NCBI RefSeq assembly: GCF_900112575.1
Contig: NZ_FOMH01000004.1
Span: forward strand, 157,066-221,065
Direction of reading: 5' to 3'
DNA length: 64,000 bases
From: Flavobacterium phragmitis
GTDB taxonomy: Bacteria; Bacteroidota; Bacteroidia; Flavobacteriales; Flavobacteriaceae
How positions within the stretch are numbered: position 1 is the stretch's first letter; the number at the start of each line of letters is the position of its first letter. The translations under genes were made by a program, and so were the position numbers. Shown here in pieces: positions 9,084-17,853 of the stretch. Below the pieces are notes generated by a model. It was given only the letters and a program-made list of their open reading frames with translations, made no database searches and was not told where the DNA came from.

Positions 9084-9704
9084 CTAAAATTCAGAATTAT
9101 TTTTAAAAACCTCCTGATTCACTTGGTCGATATAAGATAGAAGCTCCTCTTTTCCGATTGATTCTGTAGAGGATGTTACAAAATATTGTGGCATTTCGGC
9201 CCAGTTGTTAGCGTACATTTGCTTTTTGTAAGCTGCAATATGAGAATCAATTTTTCCTTTACTGATTTTATCGGCTTTGGTAAAAATGATGCAAAACGGA
9301 ATTTCGCTTTCTCCCATATAAGACATAAATTCAATGTCAATATTTTGAGCTTCATGGCGAATGTCAATCAAAACAAAAGCACAAACCAATTGTTCTCGTT
9401 GTTCGAAATAATCGGTAATAAACTTTTGAAAAGTTGATTTTGTTTTCTTTGAAACTTTAGCATATCCGTAACCAGGCAAATCGACCAAAAACCAATTATT
9501 ATTGATTTTAAAGTGATTTATTAATTGTGTTTTTCCTGGTTTCCCAGATGTTTTGGCTAAGTTTTTATTATTGGTAAGCATGTTTATTAAAGACGACTTA
9601 CCTACGTTTGATCTTCCTATAAAAGCATATTCCGGCAAAAAATCCTTTGGACATTTTGATGCATCAGAATTGCTGACAATAAATTCGGCGGTGTTAATTT
9701 TCAT
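9084..9704 (-). CDS. engB: Ribosome biogenesis GTPase EngB/YsxC
   Basis: 206 residues. The P-loop GRSNVGKSS at 30-38, switch II DLPGYGYA and the TKAD base-recognition motif are in the right order. YihA/YsxC GTPases assist late assembly of the 50S subunit. It is co-directional with and 43 nt downstream of an alpha/beta hydrolase gene. Confidence 0.95.
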   Translation of the reverse strand: MKINTAEFIVSNSDASKCPKDFLPEYAFIGRSNVGKSSLINMLTNNKNLAKTSGKPGKTQLINHFKINNNWFLVDLPGYGYAKVSKKTKSTFQKFITDYFEQREQLVCAFVLIDIRHEAQNIDIEFMSYMGESEIPFCIIFTKADKISKGKIDSHIAAYKKQMYANNWAEMPQYFVTSSTESIGKEELLSYIDQVNQEVFKNNSEF

Positions 9705-9747
9705 GTTTCTTCGTTTTAAAACCTCCTAAAAAGTAAATAGTAATGGC

Positions 9748-10512
9748 TTATAAATTCTTTTCAGTAAGCCATTTTTCAAGAATTTCATTAAATTCCTGAG
9801 GGTGTTCCATCATCGCGGCATGTCCGCATTTATCAATCCAGTATAAAGTAGAATTTGGTAATAATTTATCAAATTCTTCTGCTACATTCGGAGGTGTTAC
9901 AGAATCGTTTTTGCCCCAAATGATACAAGTTTCAACGTCCATTTTTGGTAGATCCTTAGCCATATTATGGCGAATGGCACTTTTGGCAATCGTTAAAGTT
10001 TTAATCAGTTTGATTCGGTCGTTAGCCGTCGCATACACTTCATCAATCAAATCGGGAGTTGCAATTTTTGGGTCATAAAATACAGCTTCAGCTTTTGTTT
10101 TGATGTATTCGTAATCGCCTCTTCTTGGATAACTGTCTCCCATTGCGCTTTCGTAAAGTCCAGAGCTTCCGGTTATTACAAGTCCAGCAACTTTTTCAGG
10201 GTAAAGCTTTGTGTGGTAAAGTGCGATGTGTCCTCCAAGAGAATTCCCTAAAAGAATTACTTTGTCAAAACCTTTAAAAGTGATAAAGTCTTTTACGTAT
10301 TTGGCAAAACTTTTTACGTTTGTTTTTAAAATGCTTTGTGTATAGATTGGCAAATCTGGAATAACAACCTTATATCCTTTTGTTGGGAAATATTGTGCCA
10401 CACCATCAAAGTTACTTAGACCTCCCATTAACCCATGCAGAATAACGATAGGTGTACCTTCTCCAGCTTCAAAATAGCTGTATTTGCCTTCTTTTTTGTA
10501 GTGTTTGTCCAT
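9748..10512 (-). CDS. Alpha/beta hydrolase
   Basis: 254 residues. The oxyanion region is LHGLMGG, the nucleophile elbow GNSLGGH (Ser91), the Asp region WGKNDSVTPP, and the catalytic His is in CGHAAMMEHP. No signal peptide, so probably cytoplasmic. The substrate cannot be predicted. It is first in a two-gene unit with engB. Confidence 0.88.
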   Translation of the reverse strand: MDKHYKKEGKYSYFEAGEGTPIVILHGLMGGLSNFDGVAQYFPTKGYKVVIPDLPIYTQSILKTNVKSFAKYVKDFITFKGFDKVILLGNSLGGHIALYHTKLYPEKVAGLVITGSSGLYESAMGDSYPRRGDYEYIKTKAEAVFYDPKIATPDLIDEVYATANDRIKLIKTLTIAKSAIRHNMAKDLPKMDVETCIIWGKNDSVTPPNVAEEFDKLLPNSTLYWIDKCGHAAMMEHPQEFNEILEKWLTEKNL

Positions 10513-10785
10513 CTAATTTAATGCCAATTTCAATTTCGACAAATATAGGGTTAAATAAATAAAAATGAATTTTTGCTGCCGTTTTTTAACTACATAATTT
10601 CAGTAGAATTTATAAATAGCTAAAAATCAGTAATTAATATCTTATTTGCAGAATTGTCTAAATGTTAAGAAAACTGCATTATAATCATTTTTTTAAGAAA
10701 ATTAGCGCATTATATTTTTGAATGAATAATGGATCTGTGAATCTGTTAATTAATAGTTAAGGTATTGATTGATTGTTGATTACCA

Positions 10786-10844
10786 AAAGTGGTAGTAAAG
10801 TGGTTAAACTTATTAACAAAGTGGTATAAAGTGGTAAAATGTGG
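10786..10844 (+). promoter_or_regulatory. MraZ operator array (five phased boxes)
   Basis: Four exact AAAGTGG boxes start at 10786, 10797, 10818 and 10828, and a fifth variant AATGTGG starts at 10838. Spacings are 11, 21, 10 and 10 bp, all close to whole helical turns, so all boxes face one side of the DNA. MraZ is known to bind short tandem repeats in front of its own operon; AAAGTG-type repeats are described for Mycoplasma. The array ends 12 bp before the -7 box. The rest of the 377-bp gap upstream (10513-10785) shows no gene. Confidence 0.8.
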
Positions 10845-10856
10845 TAAAATTTTTTA

Positions 10857-10864
10857 TATTTTTG
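10857..10864 (+). promoter_or_regulatory. -7 promoter box of the dcw cluster
   Basis: TATTTTTG fits TAnnTTTG, 26 nt before the mraZ start codon. The MraZ boxes occupy the -33 region, consistent with repression by occlusion. Confidence 0.65.
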
Positions 10865-10889
10865 CTGTATAACATGTTATACTAGTTTT

Positions 10890-11363
10890 TTGAACACAAT
10901 TGTTGGAACATACGAATGTAAAGTCGATGCTAAAGGAAGGCTAATGATGCCTGCGCCTTTGAAAAAGCAGTTGACAGCTTCACTTCAGGACGGATTTGTC
11001 TTGAAGCGTTCTGTGTTTCAGCCGTGTTTAGAGTTGTATCCTATGGTAGAATGGGATGCAATGATGAAAAAAATCAACAAGCTTAATCGCTTTGTAAAAA
11101 AGAACAACGATTTCATTAGAAGGTTTACTGCTGGTGTTAAAGTGGTTGAGGTTGATGCATTGGGGAGATTGCTGGTGCCAAAAGATTTGGTAACGTTTGC
11201 CAGTATTTCTAAAGATGTGGTTTTTTCATCGGCGGTTAATATAGTAGAGATCTGGGATAAGGATTTATACGAAAAATCAATAAGCGGCGAAGATATGGAT
11301 TTTGCGGATCTAGCCGAAGAAGTAATGGGAAATATTAATGACGACGAAGATGGAATATCATAA
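10890..11363 (+). CDS. mraZ: Transcriptional regulator MraZ
   Basis: 157 residues with two SpoVT-AbrB-type DNA-binding repeats: GTYECKVDAKGRLMMP near the N-terminus and VEVDALGRLLVP around residue 86. It represses the division/cell-wall cluster. The start is TTG at 10890; it gives the family-typical MNTIVGTYE beginning and no ATG alternative fits. First gene of the dcw cluster; it overlaps rsmH by 14 nt. Confidence 0.95.
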   Translation: MNTIVGTYECKVDAKGRLMMPAPLKKQLTASLQDGFVLKRSVFQPCLELYPMVEWDAMMKKINKLNRFVKKNNDFIRRFTAGVKVVEVDALGRLLVPKDLVTFASISKDVVFSSAVNIVEIWDKDLYEKSISGEDMDFADLAEEVMGNINDDEDGIS

Positions 11364-12246
11364 TCCGGTTTTGCTTCATCCAACTGTAGATGGTTTAGGT
11401 ATTAAACCAGATGGTGTGTATGTAGATGTTACGTTTGGAGGCGGTGGTCATTCAAAAGAGATTTTAAGAAGATTAGGGCCAAACGGAAAATTGTTTGCCT
11501 TCGATCAAGACGAAGATGCATTAGCAAATGCATTACCAGATGAAAGGTTTACACTGATCAATGAGAATTTTAGGTTCATAAAAAGATTTTTGCGTTTTCA
11601 CGGAGTAAAGGCAGTAGATGGAATCTTAGCAGATTTAGGAGTCTCATCACATCAGTTTGATGTTCCGGAAAGAGGTTTTTCAACCCGATTTGATGCTGAA
11701 CTGGATATGCGGATGAGTCAGAAAAATGATTTAAATGCTTACCGAGTGGTGAACGAATATGAAGAACAGGATTTACGTCGTGTTTTTTTTGATTATGGGG
11801 AGTTGAAAAACGCACCGGTTTTGGCAAGAACAATTGTTGAAGCAAGAAAAGATTATCCGATCAAAACAACTGAAGAGTTAAAAGACGTTCTGAAAAAGTT
11901 TTTGCCGGAGAAAGTTCGAAATAAAGTACTGGCTCAGATTTATCAGGCAATCAGAATTGAGGTAAATCAGGAAATGGATGTTTTAAAAGAATTTATCGAA
12001 CAGTCGTTAGAGATTTTAAAACCAGGCGGAAGATTCTCGGTAATATCATACCATTCTTTAGAAGATCGATTGGTGAAAAGATTTATAAAAAACGGAATGT
12101 TTGAAGGAGAACCAGAAAGAGATTTCTACGGAAATTTTTCAGTTCCATTCAAAACAATCGGAAAACTGATTGTTCCGGATGATGCGGAAATCAAGATGAA
12201 TAATAGAGCCAGAAGTGCCAAATTAAGAATCGCTGAAAAGATATAA
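11350..12246 (+). CDS. rsmH: 16S rRNA (cytosine-1402-N4) methyltransferase RsmH
   Basis: 298 residues from the ATG at 11350 (MEYHNPVLLHP, the standard beginning); an in-frame ATG four codons earlier (11338) is less likely. The SAM-binding motif VDVTFGGGGHS, GVSSHQFD, and the C-terminal SYHSLEDR and NNRARSAKLR motifs are all present. Methylates C1402 in the ribosomal P site. The start lies inside mraZ, so the two are translationally coupled. Confidence 0.96.
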   Translation: MEYHNPVLLHPTVDGLGIKPDGVYVDVTFGGGGHSKEILRRLGPNGKLFAFDQDEDALANALPDERFTLINENFRFIKRFLRFHGVKAVDGILADLGVSSHQFDVPERGFSTRFDAELDMRMSQKNDLNAYRVVNEYEEQDLRRVFFDYGELKNAPVLARTIVEARKDYPIKTTEELKDVLKKFLPEKVRNKVLAQIYQAIRIEVNQEMDVLKEFIEQSLEILKPGGRFSVISYHSLEDRLVKRFIKNGMFEGEPERDFYGNFSVPFKTIGKLIVPDDAEIKMNNRARSAKLRIAEKI

Positions 12247-12269
12247 TATATATTAAGGTATAAAGAAGA

Positions 12270-12617
12270 ATGAAAAGTGGTGTATTTAGCATATTAAAAG
12301 CAAGATTCCTGATTCATGAAGATGCGGTAAAAAACTGGAGATTCATTGTTTTTATAATTCTGCTGGCGATTTTGATGATTGCCAATACACAGCGATACGA
12401 GCAGAAGGTTTTTGAAATTGCGAAATTAAACAATGAAGTTAAAGAGCTAAGATCTGAATTTGTGGATCGACGTTCAGAATTGATGAAGTTGAAAATGGAG
12501 TCAACCATTTCGGATAAAATGTTAGAAAAACAAATTTTTCCGTCGACAGTTCCTCCAGTGAAAATAGAAGTTAAAAAAGAAGAAGAAAAAAGTTTCTTTA
12601 AAAGAATATGGCAGTAG
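12270..12617 (+). CDS. ftsL: FtsL-like divisome protein
   Basis: 115 residues: cytosolic N-terminus, one transmembrane helix (about 26-41) and a periplasmic coiled coil (about 45-90). This is the FtsL topology and the expected position between rsmH and ftsI. FtsL bridges the FtsQB and FtsWI parts of the divisome. Sequence conservation is low in this family, so the call relies on position and topology. It overlaps ftsI by 10 nt. Confidence 0.85.
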   Translation: MKSGVFSILKARFLIHEDAVKNWRFIVFIILLAILMIANTQRYEQKVFEIAKLNNEVKELRSEFVDRRSELMKLKMESTISDKMLEKQIFPSTVPPVKIEVKKEEEKSFFKRIWQ

Positions 12618-14617
12618 ACGATAAACATATATCCTACAGAATTTACCTCGTAGCAGTTTTCATCTTTTTGATGGCAATTGCTATTGTCGTTAAATTGACC
12701 AATATTCAATGGGTTCAAGGAGATTATTACAGACAATTGGCAAAACAACGTACCGTTAGAAACTTTGTAATCCCTGCAAACAAAGGAAATATTTATTCTG
12801 CCGATGGAAGTTTACTGGCAACTTCAATTCCGAATTACGAGATTCGTTTTGATGCCAAAGCGCCAAAAACAGAAACTTTTGAAAAATATGTAAAACCATT
12901 GTCAGATTCATTGGCAACAGTTTTGGATAAACCGAGCAGTTATTTTCAAAAGGAATTAAGAAAAGCACGTGAGAATAAAAATCGTTATTATTTGATTGCC
13001 CGCAAATTGAGTTATACTGAATATGTGAAAATTAAAAGTTTTCCATTATTCAATTTAGGAGCTTTTAAGGGTGGAATTATAGTAGAGCAGGAAACCGTTA
13101 GAAAACATCCTATAGGTAAAATTGCTGAAAGGACTATTGGTTATGACAAAATTGATCCAGCAACAGGAGTAGAAGTAGGAAAAGGAATTGAATGGGCTTT
13201 TAAAAATTATCTGAATGGAAAAGACGGTAAAATTTTAAAGCAAAAAATCGCAAAAGGGCAATGGAAGCCAATTCGTGATGTTAATGAAGTTGATCCAATT
13301 GACGGTTACGATGTAATTTCTACGATAGATGTTTTTATTCAGGATATTGCGCATCATGCTTTGCTGAAACAATTAGAAGATTATGAAGCAGATCACGGTT
13401 GTGTGGTGGTAATGGAAACACAAACAGGACATGTAAAAGCAATTTCTAATTTAGGAAGAGCAGAAGACGGATCGTATTATGAAACAACAAATTATGCAAT
13501 TGCGGAATCTCACGAACCGGGATCAACTTTTAAATTAGTTGATTTAATGGCGATTTTGGAAGATAAAGTAGCTGATACAAGTACGGTTTACGATAGTCAC
13601 AATGGTGTGGTTAAATATTATGGAAGATCAGTTCGTGATTCGCATAATGGAGGTTACGGAAAAGTTTCATTAGCCCGCGGATTCGAACTTTCGTCAAACA
13701 CTGTAATGGTTCAGGCGGTTTATGATGCATATAAAAGCAATCCATCAAAATTTGTGAATCATATTAATAGTTACGGACTAAATAAGACGCTAGGATTGCA
13801 TTTTAAAGGAGAAGGAAGGCCGTATATTCCACAGCCTGGAGATAAACATTGGTCGGGAGTTTCACTTCCGTGGATGGCATTTGGATATGGAGTTTCGGTA
13901 ACGCCAATGCAGACTTTAGCATTTTACAATTCAGTTGCAAATGATGGGGTAATGGTAAAACCGCAATTCGTATCTGAAATAAAAGAATGGAATAAAACCA
14001 TCAAGAAATTTGATGTAGAAGTTATAAATCCGAGGGTTTGTTCGCCAGAAACATTGAAAAAAGTGAAAGCAGTATTGCTTAATGTGGTTAAAAAAGGAAC
14101 AGGTTCTAAATTGTATTCGAAAGATTTTTCAATGGCAGGGAAAACGGGAACGGCTCAGATGAATTATGGAGGAAAAGAAGGGAAATCAGCATTGTATTAT
14201 GCATCTTCTTTCGTAGGATATTTTCCAGCTGATCATCCAAAATATTCTTGTATTGTAGTGGTTCATAAGCCGAATACAGCAAAAAATAATTATTACGGAG
14301 CAGATGTTGCAGGGCCGGTTTTTAAAAGAATCGCTCAAAAGATTTTTACAGATGCACCTTCAACAAATAAAATAAAACAGCTGGATTCTAAGATTGCAAA
14401 ACAAGAAATCAGTTATGATAAGTTTGATAAAGAATCAAACAAAAAATTGAACCAGATTCCAGATTTAAAGGGAATGCCAGGAATGGACGCAGTTGCTTTG
14501 ATGGAAAATTTAGGTTTAAAAGTAAAAGTAAACGGATTTGGAAAGGTTAAAAAACAATCGATTCAAGCAGGACAAAACATCATTAAAAACACAACTATAG
14601 TATTAGAATTATCGTGA
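12608..14617 (+). CDS. ftsI: Septal peptidoglycan transpeptidase (PBP) with PASTA domain
   Basis: 669 residues. N-terminal membrane anchor (about 12-30), PBP dimerisation domain, and transpeptidase domain with active-site S306-T-F-K309, SSN 362-364 and KTG 512-514. A C-terminal PASTA domain (about 610-669) is normal for Bacteroidota FtsI but absent in Escherichia coli. Cross-links septal peptidoglycan. It overlaps ftsL (10 nt) and murE (4 nt, GTGA). Confidence 0.95.
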   Translation: MAVDDKHISYRIYLVAVFIFLMAIAIVVKLTNIQWVQGDYYRQLAKQRTVRNFVIPANKGNIYSADGSLLATSIPNYEIRFDAKAPKTETFEKYVKPLSDSLATVLDKPSSYFQKELRKARENKNRYYLIARKLSYTEYVKIKSFPLFNLGAFKGGIIVEQETVRKHPIGKIAERTIGYDKIDPATGVEVGKGIEWAFKNYLNGKDGKILKQKIAKGQWKPIRDVNEVDPIDGYDVISTIDVFIQDIAHHALLKQLEDYEADHGCVVVMETQTGHVKAISNLGRAEDGSYYETTNYAIAESHEPGSTFKLVDLMAILEDKVADTSTVYDSHNGVVKYYGRSVRDSHNGGYGKVSLARGFELSSNTVMVQAVYDAYKSNPSKFVNHINSYGLNKTLGLHFKGEGRPYIPQPGDKHWSGVSLPWMAFGYGVSVTPMQTLAFYNSVANDGVMVKPQFVSEIKEWNKTIKKFDVEVINPRVCSPETLKKVKAVLLNVVKKGTGSKLYSKDFSMAGKTGTAQMNYGGKEGKSALYYASSFVGYFPADHPKYSCIVVVHKPNTAKNNYYGADVAGPVFKRIAQKIFTDAPSTNKIKQLDSKIAKQEISYDKFDKESNKKLNQIPDLKGMPGMDAVALMENLGLKVKVNGFGKVKKQSIQAGQNIIKNTTIVLELS

Positions 14618-16077
14618 AAATACTAAAAGACATATTATATAAGGTAGCTATTGAATCTGTTAAAGGTTCAACGGATATCGCTATTTCTAAAATTGAATTT
14701 GATTCTCGTAAAGTAGAAGCAAATGATGTTTTTGTGGCAATCAGAGGTTCGCTTTCTGATGGACATGATTATATTGAAAAAGCGATTCAGCTTGGAGCAA
14801 AAGCAATTATTTGTGATACGCTTCCAGAAAATATAGCAAGCGAAGTAACTTATATTCAGGTAAAAGACACCAATACTGCTTTGGCTTTTATGGCTGCTAA
14901 TTATTTTGAAGATCCTTCTGCAAAACTAAAATTAGTTGGTGTAACGGGTACAAATGGGAAAACGACAATTGCTTCATTATTGTTTCAATTGTTTCAAAAA
15001 GCAGGTTTTAAAGTTGGATTGTTATCAACTGTAAAAATTGTAGTAGATAAAACAGAATATCCTGCAACACATACAACGCCAGATTCTTTGACAATTAATC
15101 ATTATTTAAATGAAATGATTGAAGCTGGAGTGACGCATTGTTTTATGGAAGTAAGTTCGCATGGAATCCATCAAAAACGTACAGAAGCTTTACACTTTGT
15201 AGGTGGCATTTTCACGAATCTTTCTCACGATCATTTAGATTATCATCCAACGTTTGCTGAATACAGGGATGTGAAAAAATCATTTTTTGACTCACTTCCA
15301 AAATCAGCATTTGTATTGTCGAATATTGATGATAAAAATGGTTCTGTAATGTTGCAGAACACCGTTGCAAAAAAACTGACTTACGCTTTAAAATCCTATG
15401 CAGATTACAGAGCACAGATTTTAGAAAGTCAATTGTCTGGATTGTTGTTGAAAATTAACGACAATGAAGTTTGGGTAAAACTAATCGGTACTTTCAACGC
15501 GTACAATGTTTTAGCTATTTACGGAACGGCTGTAGAGCTAGGAATTGACAGTCTTGAAGCGTTGCGTTTATTGTCTGATTTAGAAAGTGTTTCGGGACGT
15601 TTTCAATATATCGTTTCAGACGGAGGCATTACGGCAGTTGTAGATTATGCACATACGCCAGATGCTTTGGAAAATGTTCTGAAAACTATAAATGATATTC
15701 GTACTAAAAACGAACAATTAATTACGGTTGTGGGTTGTGGAGGAAATAGAGACAAAACGAAACGACCAATTATGGCAAAGATTGCTTCGGATTTAAGTGA
15801 CAAAGCAGTTTTGACATCAGATAATCCGAGAAATGAAGATCCAGAGGTTATTTTGGATGAAATGGAGCAGGGAGTGGAACCTCAGAATTATAAAAAAATG
15901 CTTCGAATTACGGATAGAAAACAAGCCATCAAAACTGCTTGCCAATTGGCAGAAGCAAAAGATATTATCCTGATTGCAGGAAAAGGACACGAAACCTATC
16001 AGGAAATAAATGGTGTTCGCCATCATTTTGATGATATGGAAACAATTAAAGAAATTTTAGAACAATTAAACAAATAA
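14614..16077 (+). CDS. murE: UDP-MurNAc-tripeptide synthetase MurE (meso-DAP type)
   Basis: 487 residues. ATP-binding GTNGKTT at 112-118, central ligase domain and C-terminal domain with DNPR at 403-406, the motif that selects meso-diaminopimelate rather than lysine. The start codon is GTG (14614), overlapping the ftsI stop as GTGA, so translation is coupled. Adds the third residue of the stem peptide. Confidence 0.96.
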   Translation: MKILKDILYKVAIESVKGSTDIAISKIEFDSRKVEANDVFVAIRGSLSDGHDYIEKAIQLGAKAIICDTLPENIASEVTYIQVKDTNTALAFMAANYFEDPSAKLKLVGVTGTNGKTTIASLLFQLFQKAGFKVGLLSTVKIVVDKTEYPATHTTPDSLTINHYLNEMIEAGVTHCFMEVSSHGIHQKRTEALHFVGGIFTNLSHDHLDYHPTFAEYRDVKKSFFDSLPKSAFVLSNIDDKNGSVMLQNTVAKKLTYALKSYADYRAQILESQLSGLLLKINDNEVWVKLIGTFNAYNVLAIYGTAVELGIDSLEALRLLSDLESVSGRFQYIVSDGGITAVVDYAHTPDALENVLKTINDIRTKNEQLITVVGCGGNRDKTKRPIMAKIASDLSDKAVLTSDNPRNEDPEVILDEMEQGVEPQNYKKMLRITDRKQAIKTACQLAEAKDIILIAGKGHETYQEINGVRHHFDDMETIKEILEQLNK

Positions 16078-16157
16078 CAATCAATTATTAAGTTCAAATA
16101 CCACCAAAATGATTGGAATTTGGAATTTCAAAATTGGAATTTAAAAAATAGAAAACT

Positions 16158-17387
16158 ATGCTGTACTATTTATTTGAATATTTTGACAAAACATTGGACG
16201 TTCCTGGAACGGGAGTTTTCCAGTACATCACATTTAGATCGGCTTTAGCATTTATGCTTTCATTGCTTTTGTCAACTATTTATGGTAAAAGGGTGATTAA
16301 CTTTTTACGTCGTCAGCAAGTTGGTGAAACAGTTCGTGAACTTGGTCTTGCAGGTCAGAATGAAAAAGCGGGTACACCAACAATGGGAGGTTTAATTATC
16401 ATTTTCGCTACATTGATTCCGGTTTTGTTATTTGCAAGATTGCATAACATTTATATCGTATTGCTGATAGTAACTACATTATGGATGGGGACAATTGGTT
16501 TTGTGGATGATTATATCAAAATATTCAAAAAAGACAAACAAGGATTAAAAGGGATTTTCAAGGTAATTGGTCAGGTTGGTTTGGGAATTATTGTTGGAAC
16601 AGTTCTTTATTTTAATCCTGCAGTTACAGTAAGAACAGATACAGGACGTACAGATGTTTTTAGAACAGCAAATACTACAGTTGTGCTTCCTGCTCCAGTT
16701 GAAGAAAAATCTACAGCAACTACAATTCCTTTCGTTAAAAACAATGAATTTGATTATGCTGAAGTATTGTCTTTTATGGGGGATGGATACGAAAAATGGG
16801 CTTGGTTAATTTTTATTCCTGTAGTAATTTTTATTATCACAGCAGTCTCAAACGGAGCAAATCTAACCGATGGAATTGACGGACTCGCGGCAGGAACCTC
16901 CGCAATTTCTGTCCTCGCGCTAGGGATTTTCACGTTCGTTTCAGGAAATATCATTTTTTCGAATTATCTGAATATTATGTATATCCCCAATTCAGGAGAA
17001 ATGACGGTCTTTATATCGGCCTTTGTGGGTGCATTGATTGGTTTTCTTTGGTACAACTCTTTTCCGGCGTCAGTTTTTATGGGAGATACTGGAAGTTTAA
17101 CGATTGGTGGGATCATAGCGGTATTGGCAATCGCTGTTCGAAAAGAAATATTGATTGTTTTATTCTGTGGAATTTTCTTAGCAGAGAGTGCTTCAGTCGT
17201 AATCCAGGTGTTTTATTTTAAATATACAAAGAAACGCTTTGGAGAAGGAAGAAGAATTTTTCTGATGGCGCCTCTGCATCATCATTACCAAAAGAAAGGA
17301 TATCACGAAAGTAAAATCGTAACCCGTTTCTGGATTGTTGCTGTCATGTTAGCCATATTGTCAATCATTACTCTAAAATTAAGATAA
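16158..17387 (+). CDS. mraY: Phospho-MurNAc-pentapeptide transferase MraY
   Basis: 409 residues, a polytopic membrane enzyme that makes lipid I. Recognisable motifs are [32 protein letters not shown] and the HHH-containing [12 protein letters not shown]. It is longer than the ~360-residue E. coli enzyme because of a polar insertion at about residues 150-205 ([13 protein letters not shown]...), which lies in a loop; similar insertions occur in Bacteroidota. The 80-nt gap from murE contains AATTCCAAATT repeat text. Confidence 0.96.
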   Translation: MLYYLFEYFDKTLDVPGTGVFQYITFRSALAFMLSLLLSTIYGKRVINFLRRQQVGETVRELGLAGQNEKAGTPTMGGLIIIFATLIPVLLFARLHNIYIVLLIVTTLWMGTIGFVDDYIKIFKKDKQGLKGIFKVIGQVGLGIIVGTVLYFNPAVTVRTDTGRTDVFRTANTTVVLPAPVEEKSTATTIPFVKNNEFDYAEVLSFMGDGYEKWAWLIFIPVVIFIITAVSNGANLTDGIDGLAAGTSAISVLALGIFTFVSGNIIFSNYLNIMYIPNSGEMTVFISAFVGALIGFLWYNSFPASVFMGDTGSLTIGGIIAVLAIAVRKEILIVLFCGIFLAESASVVIQVFYFKYTKKRFGEGRRIFLMAPLHHHYQKKGYHESKIVTRFWIVAVMLAILSIITLKLR

Positions 17388-17391
17388 ACTC

Positions 17392-17846
17392 AATTAAAAA
17401 TTGAGAATTAAAAATTAAAATGTTATACGTTCTTATAAAATGAAAGAAAATATTATTCAAGACAAATCATTTGATTTTGCAGTTAGAATTGTCAATCTGT
17501 ATAAATATTTGACAGATGTTAAAAAGGAATTTGTTTTGAGTAAGCAGGTCTTGCGATCAGGAACTTCAATAGGAGCAAACATTGAAGAGTCAATTGGAGG
17601 ACGATCTGATAAAGAGTTTTTATTTAAGCTTGAAATTTCATATAAAGAAGCTAGAGAAACGATTTATTGGTTAAAGTTGTTAAAAGCAACAGAGTATATT
17701 TCTGTAGATGAATTTACCAGCATCTTTAAGGAGGCAGATGAAATTTGCAGAATATTAGCGAAAATAATATTAACCTTAAAAGGAAAATAGGAGTTCGATT
17801 ATAAGGTCAGCTATGATTTTTAATTTTTAATTCTGAATTTTTAATT
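17392..17846 (+). repeat. Inverted-repeat cassette carrying the four-helix-bundle gene
   Basis: The arms 17392-17420 and 17818-17846 are 29 bp each and match in inverted orientation with a single mismatch (AATTAAAAATTGAG... against AATTAAAAATTCAG...). They frame exactly one small gene between mraY and murD. The same arm text appears again without a gene at about 44829-44855, showing it is a dispersed repeat. It behaves like a small inserted unit in an otherwise conserved gene cluster. Confidence 0.75.
17440..17790 (+). CDS. Four-helix-bundle protein (23S rRNA intervening-sequence protein family)
   Basis: 116 residues. Helical throughout with the family pattern: DFAVRIVNLYKYL, then LSKQVLRSGTSIGANIEES, KEFLFKLEISYKEARETIYWLKLL and a final helix ending ILAKIILTLKGK. 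Relatives (PF05635-type) are encoded in intervening sequences of 23S rRNA genes in some bacteria and also as free genes; their biochemical role is unsettled. It is not a cell-wall gene, and its location between mraY and murD, inside inverted repeats, indicates insertion. The frame is open and looks functional. Confidence 0.88.
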   Translation: MKENIIQDKSFDFAVRIVNLYKYLTDVKKEFVLSKQVLRSGTSIGANIEESIGGRSDKEFLFKLEISYKEARETIYWLKLLKATEYISVDEFTSIFKEADEICRILAKIILTLKGK

Positions 17847-17853
17847 ATAAAGT

